Below, in pieces: positions 24,043 to 27,498 of a stretch of 27,498 bases of DNA. Origin of the DNA: JACKCP01 sp050253255 (lineage in GTDB: Bacteria > Desulfobacterota > Desulfobacteria > Desulfobacterales > JACKCP01). Position 1 is the stretch's first letter; the number at the start of each line of letters is the position of its first letter. Under the pieces are notes generated by a model, which saw only the letters and a program-made list of their open reading frames with translations, was not told the DNA's origin and did not search any database. The stretch spans positions 1 to 27,498 of the forward strand of contig JBFWJK010000025.1 of assembly GCA_050253255.1 (NCBI GenBank), written 5' to 3'. The position numbers and the translations under genes are program-made.

Positions 24043-25695
24043 ATGATAATCGGTATAGATGTAGGCGGCACCCACACAGACGGGGTTCTTCTGTCCGGTG
24101 ACAAAATTGAAAAGTCGGTCAAAATTCCCACAAGGAAAGACAACCTTTACCAGTCAGTGATAGAAGCACTGGACTCCTTAATTGAAAATGCCGAACCTTC
24201 CAAAATCAAAAGAACAGTCTTAAGCACCACTCTTACAACCAATGCTGTTGTCCAGAAAAAAACCGCTCCTGTTGCAGTAATAGTTTCAGCAGGACCGGGA
24301 ATAGACCCGAAATACTACAAAACAGGAGATTTCTACTCTGTTGTCAAAGGAGCTCTTGACCACAGGGGAAGAGAACTGGTCAGAATTGATGAACAGGAAC
24401 TCAGAGAAACAGCAGAAGAGATTGAAAAACTTGGAATAAAAAATATTGCCGTTATTTCAAAGTTCTCTCCCAGAAATCCGGTTCATGAAAACAGCAAGGA
24501 AAAAATACTATCAGGCTTTTTCCGGAATATATTCAAAGGCCACAATGTTTCAGGGCATCTTAATTTCCCGGGAAGAATAAACACAACCTGGCTTAATGCC
24601 GCAGTTCATGATTCGTACAAAGACTTTTTCAATTCAGTCAGCAAAAGCTTCAGTGATAGAGGTATAAAATCTTCCGTACATATTCTAAAAGCGGACGGAG
24701 GGACAATGCCTCTTATGGATTCTGTCAGCTTTCCTGCCCAGACAATTTTTTCGGGACCTGCTGCAAGTGTAATGGGAGCCATTCCTGGGGCAAAAAAAAA
24801 TATTGACTCAATAATTCTTGATATAGGCGGGACAACTACAGATATTGCAGTTCTTGTAAATGGCGTCCCTGTTATTTCTCAAAACGGAATAAAAATAGAA
24901 AAAATCAAAACTCTGATAAGAGCCATTGAAACAAAATCGATAGGTGCGGGCGGAGACAGCTTTGTAAGGGTTGAAAACAATAATCTATTAATAGGACCTG
25001 AGAGAAATGGGGCTGCAATGGCCTTTGGCGGAGATTTCCCCACACCTTCCGACGCCTTTGTTTTTTTAGGAGAAATTGAAGACGGAGATATTGAAGAGGC
25101 AAAAAAAGGGATAAATTCCATTGCAGAAAAACTTGGAATTTCTCCGGAAGATACTGCAGAAAAAATTGCGGATAAAACAGCTCAAATTATTGTTGATGCA
25201 GTGAATGAAATGATTTTCGATATCAACAACAAGCCTGTTTACACTCTCCATGATTTTCTTGACGGCTACGTTGTAAAGCCAGAAGAAATTCTTGTACTTG
25301 GAGCACCTGCGGGTGTTTTTTCAAAACGAATTGAAAAACTATCCGGAATAAAAACAGTTCCTGTTGAAAATTTCAGCATTGCAAATGCAAAAGGGGCTGC
25401 CATGGCCAAACCTACATGCACCGTGACCCTTTTTGCAGATACAGCCCAAAGAAAAGCATATGCGGTTTCTGAAAACTATGAAGAAACAATACCTTCAAAT
25501 TATTCAAGAGAAGACGCTTTTGCAAAGGCAAAATCTCTTTTATATGCAAAAGCAGAAAAAATGGGAGCTGACATGAGAAACCTTGAGATTGACACAATTG
25601 AAGATTTGTCATTCAACATGATCAGAGGCTACAGATCTTCTGGGAAAAACATCCGGATAACACTTCAGATAAGACCCGGTCTTGTAAGTGAGTAA
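24043..25695 (+). CDS. Hydantoinase/oxoprolinase family protein (HyuA-like)
   Basis: A 550-residue protein of the ATP-dependent hydantoinase/5-oxoprolinase A family, with an actin/Hsp70-like nucleotide-binding fold. The N-terminal phosphate loop is MIIGIDVGGTHTDGVLL and a second is ILDIGGTTTDIAVLVNG at about 258-275. Between them are TTLTTNAVVQKK and DGGTMPLMDSVSFPAQTIFS, and after them TKSIGAGGDSFVRV, all typical of the family. It is shorter than usual HyuA (about 650-700 residues), and no HyuB-type subunit follows, so it belongs to a short stand-alone group. Substrate is unknown. It is followed by an HDAC-family gene 60 bases downstream, probably co-transcribed. The ribosome-binding sequence is weak (GGGG). 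Confidence 0.88.
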   Translation: MIIGIDVGGTHTDGVLLSGDKIEKSVKIPTRKDNLYQSVIEALDSLIENAEPSKIKRTVLSTTLTTNAVVQKKTAPVAVIVSAGPGIDPKYYKTGDFYSVVKGALDHRGRELVRIDEQELRETAEEIEKLGIKNIAVISKFSPRNPVHENSKEKILSGFFRNIFKGHNVSGHLNFPGRINTTWLNAAVHDSYKDFFNSVSKSFSDRGIKSSVHILKADGGTMPLMDSVSFPAQTIFSGPAASVMGAIPGAKKNIDSIILDIGGTTTDIAVLVNGVPVISQNGIKIEKIKTLIRAIETKSIGAGGDSFVRVENNNLLIGPERNGAAMAFGGDFPTPSDAFVFLGEIEDGDIEEAKKGINSIAEKLGISPEDTAEKIADKTAQIIVDAVNEMIFDINNKPVYTLHDFLDGYVVKPEEILVLGAPAGVFSKRIEKLSGIKTVPVENFSIANAKGAAMAKPTCTVTLFADTAQRKAYAVSENYEETIPSNYSREDAFAKAKSLLYAKAEKMGADMRNLEIDTIEDLSFNMIRGYRSSGKNIRITLQIRPGLVSE

Positions 25696-25755
25696 ATTGA
25701 TTAACAAGTTAAACTCAGAATTCCGGGCGCAAATATTTTGGAAAGGAAGATTAAA

Positions 25756-27063
25756 ATGCTTAAAGCAAAAAACAGAACAGGTCTTGTCTTTTTCCCTGCT
25801 TTTGACTGGGCAATAGACCCCACACATCCCGAAAGAGAGGAAAGGCTTTTATATACAAAGGATCAGGTCTTTGAGGAAGGCCTTATGGATATTGAAGGAA
25901 TAAGTGAATTCAAACCTTCAGAAGTAACAAAAAACGAAATTAACAGAGCACATTTCTGCGTTCCCGACATTGAAAGTGTCACAACAAGCTCCCACTTCAT
26001 AAGTGCCGGCGGAGCAAAGGCAATAGCTCAAAAATTTGCTTCAGGCGAGATTGACAAGGGTTTTGCTCTGGTAAGACCTCCCGGACACCATGCAATGAGG
26101 GTGGTTCACGGAGGAAGAGGATTCTGCAATATAAACATAGAAGCAGTGATGATTGAATACCTCAGAAAAGAGCATGGATACAAAAAAATCGCCATTGTTG
26201 ATACAGACTGCCACCACGGAGACGGAACCCAGGATATTTACTGGCATGACCCTGATGTCCTGTTCATTTCAATACATCAGGACGGAAGAACGCTCTACCC
26301 CGGTTCAGGATTCACAGAGGAACTTGGGGGCCCTAATGCCTGCGGATACACACTTAATATCCCCCTTCCGCCAAATACCTCTGAAGAAGGATATCTCTAT
26401 ACAATTGAAAACTGCGTGCTGCCGGTTTTAAATGAGTTCAGACCTGACATAATCATCAATTCTGCAGGCCAGGACAACCATTACACAGATCCGATTACAA
26501 ACATGAATTTCACAGCCCAGGGATATGCAAAACTCACAACACTTTTAAACCCTGATATTGCTGTACTTGAAGGAGGTTATTCCATTGAGGCCGCCCTCCC
26601 CTATGTAAATGCAGGAATCATTCTTGCAATGGCAGGCCTTGATTATTCCAATGTAAAAGAACCAGACTACAACCCGGCCGCCCTCAGGGAGACATCGGAG
26701 ACAATGAAATATATAAAAGAGGTCTGCCGCAAGGTTCTTTCCGTCTGGGATTCAAGACATGAACTCAAGGCAAGGGTTTATGGTAATGATCCTGTTTTCA
26801 AAAGAAGAAGAAATATAATGTATGATACTGACGGTATTTTTGAAAGACAGTTTGAACATGCGACAAATTGTGATAAATGCGGAGGCGCATTAAAAATAAG
26901 CTCAGAATCTGACAGAGGATGGAGAATAACCGCAGTTCATGCTCCTGTAAATGTATGTGACAAATGCCTTGAACAGGCCGAAAAATGGTATGAAGATGCA
27001 GATTCGGAAATCAGTTTTTTCCATGACAACAGAAACGACAGGTTTGAAAGAAAAAAACGCTGA
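25756..27063 (+). CDS. Histone-deacetylase-family amidohydrolase with cysteine-rich C-terminal tail
   Basis: A 435-residue zinc hydrolase of the HDAC/acetylpolyamine amidohydrolase/AcuC superfamily, expected to remove acyl groups from small amines or proteins. Catalytic residues are visible: H111-H112 in RPPGHHA, zinc ligands D151 and H153 in DTDCHHGDGTQD, third ligand D240 in SAGQDNH, and Y275 in LEGGYS. The usual SAGFDAH motif is changed to SAGQDNH. Residues about 350-435 form an extra tail with C372, C375, C401 and C404 in two CDKC motifs, a likely zinc ribbon. ATG 25756 has AAAGGAAG upstream; the TTG 18 bases earlier lacks support. It follows the hydantoinase-family gene and ends at a strong terminator. 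True substrate unknown. Confidence 0.92.
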   Translation: MLKAKNRTGLVFFPAFDWAIDPTHPEREERLLYTKDQVFEEGLMDIEGISEFKPSEVTKNEINRAHFCVPDIESVTTSSHFISAGGAKAIAQKFASGEIDKGFALVRPPGHHAMRVVHGGRGFCNINIEAVMIEYLRKEHGYKKIAIVDTDCHHGDGTQDIYWHDPDVLFISIHQDGRTLYPGSGFTEELGGPNACGYTLNIPLPPNTSEEGYLYTIENCVLPVLNEFRPDIIINSAGQDNHYTDPITNMNFTAQGYAKLTTLLNPDIAVLEGGYSIEAALPYVNAGIILAMAGLDYSNVKEPDYNPAALRETSETMKYIKEVCRKVLSVWDSRHELKARVYGNDPVFKRRRNIMYDTDGIFERQFEHATNCDKCGGALKISSESDRGWRITAVHAPVNVCDKCLEQAEKWYEDADSEISFFHDNRNDRFERKKR

Positions 27064-27093
27064 TTTTTAAAATATCAAGGAACAACCTTTAAT

Positions 27094-27132
27094 CTGCCCG
27101 GATAAAAAAATACTTTTCCGGGCAGTTTTTTT
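27094..27132 (+). terminator. Rho-independent terminator after the HDAC-family gene
   Basis: CTGCCCGGA (27094-27102) pairs with TCCGGGCAG (27117-27125), followed by seven T. It separates the hydantoinase/HDAC unit from epmA. Confidence 0.9.
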
Positions 27133-27152
27133 AACAGACAGAAAATAATAAA

Positions 27153-27498
27153 ATGAAAAAGACTATTGAAAAAAGAAGCGCAATTATTTTTGAAATAAGA
27201 AAATTCTTCATGAACCAAGGGTACACAGAAGTTGAAACTCCAATAAGGCTTCCTTCAATTATCCCTGAAGATCATATTGAGCCTTTTCTGTCTGAAGACT
27301 TTTTTCTGCAGGCATCACCTGAAATATGCATGAAAAGACTTCTTTCGAGGGGACATAAAAAAATATTCCAGATCTGCAAGACTTTCAGAAAAAATGAAAG
27401 AGGAAGACTTCATATACCGGAAATGACCATGCTTGAATGGTATCATGCCGGCAGAAACTATCTTGATTTGATGAAGGAAACTGAAGATCTTATAACAA
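27153..27498 (+). CDS. epmA: EF-P lysine ligase EpmA, N-terminal part (3' end outside window)
   Basis: The first 115 codons of a class II lysyl-tRNA-synthetase-like protein without an anticodon-binding domain. EpmA (also called PoxA/GenX) attaches beta-lysine to elongation factor P. The sequence begins MKKTIEKRSAIIFEIRKFF directly with the catalytic core. It then shows YTEVETPIRL, FLQASPEICMKRLLSRG and motif 2 IFQICKTFRKNERGRLHIPE followed by MTMLEWYHAG, matching EpmA closely. No clear ribosome-binding site precedes the ATG, which lies 20 bases after the preceding terminator. The gene runs off the window. efp and epmB are not seen here. Confidence 0.9.
   Translation, partial: MKKTIEKRSAIIFEIRKFFMNQGYTEVETPIRLPSIIPEDHIEPFLSEDFFLQASPEICMKRLLSRGHKKIFQICKTFRKNERGRLHIPEMTMLEWYHAGRNYLDLMKETEDLIT

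Overview
The window looks like chromosomal DNA of an AT-rich, Gram-negative, motile bacterium, most likely a sulfate-reducer-type member of the Desulfobacterota. This lineage call is an inference. It rests on an outer-membrane porin and an RND pump, a SahR-like ArsR/methyltransferase regulator beside ahcY, a Kef/TrkA-type antiporter, abundant signalling genes and a nondiscriminating-type AspRS. No phage, insertion sequence, CRISPR array or origin was seen.

Layout. 1-884 is the 3' end of an RND efflux permease. 887-2582 (minus) holds a porin and a small PstS-like periplasmic protein. 2718-3624 (minus) holds rsmE and a small upstream ORF that overlaps it. 3807-5798 (plus) is a dCache-type chemoreceptor. 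5834-12590 (minus) is a signalling cluster transcribed in the order cheR, HDOD protein, 1192-residue soluble hybrid histidine kinase, periplasmic SBP_bac_3 protein, single-domain response regulator. The response regulator is broken by one extra base in a homopolymer. 12591-13135 is the only long gene-free stretch; it carries a palindromic repeat-like element and promoters in both directions.

13136-15497 (plus) is an ArsR-methyltransferase fusion followed by ahcY (S-adenosylhomocysteine hydrolase), ending at a strong bidirectional terminator shared with panB (15625-16413, minus). 16624-19682 is a hisS-aspS operon. 19834-20793 is a Ca2+/cation antiporter, followed by tRNA-Asn(GTT) with clear promoter and terminator. 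21157-23142 is a Kef-type cation/proton antiporter interrupted by an in-frame TGA. 23390-23902 is cheW. 24043-27063 pairs a hydantoinase/oxoprolinase-family protein with a histone-deacetylase-family amidohydrolase carrying a cysteine-rich tail. The window ends inside epmA.

The parts fit three themes. The first is chemosensory and two-component signalling (MCP, CheR, CheW, hybrid kinase, HDOD). The second is SAM/SAH recycling, where the ArsR-methyltransferase probably senses a SAM-cycle metabolite and controls ahcY. The third is translation (RsmE, HisRS, AspRS, tRNA-Asn, EpmA). The features most worth checking are the frameshifted response regulator, the in-frame TGA in the antiporter, the duplicated N-terminal module of the kinase, the leaderless-looking ArsR promoter with embedded dyads, and the palindromic element near 12.75 kb.
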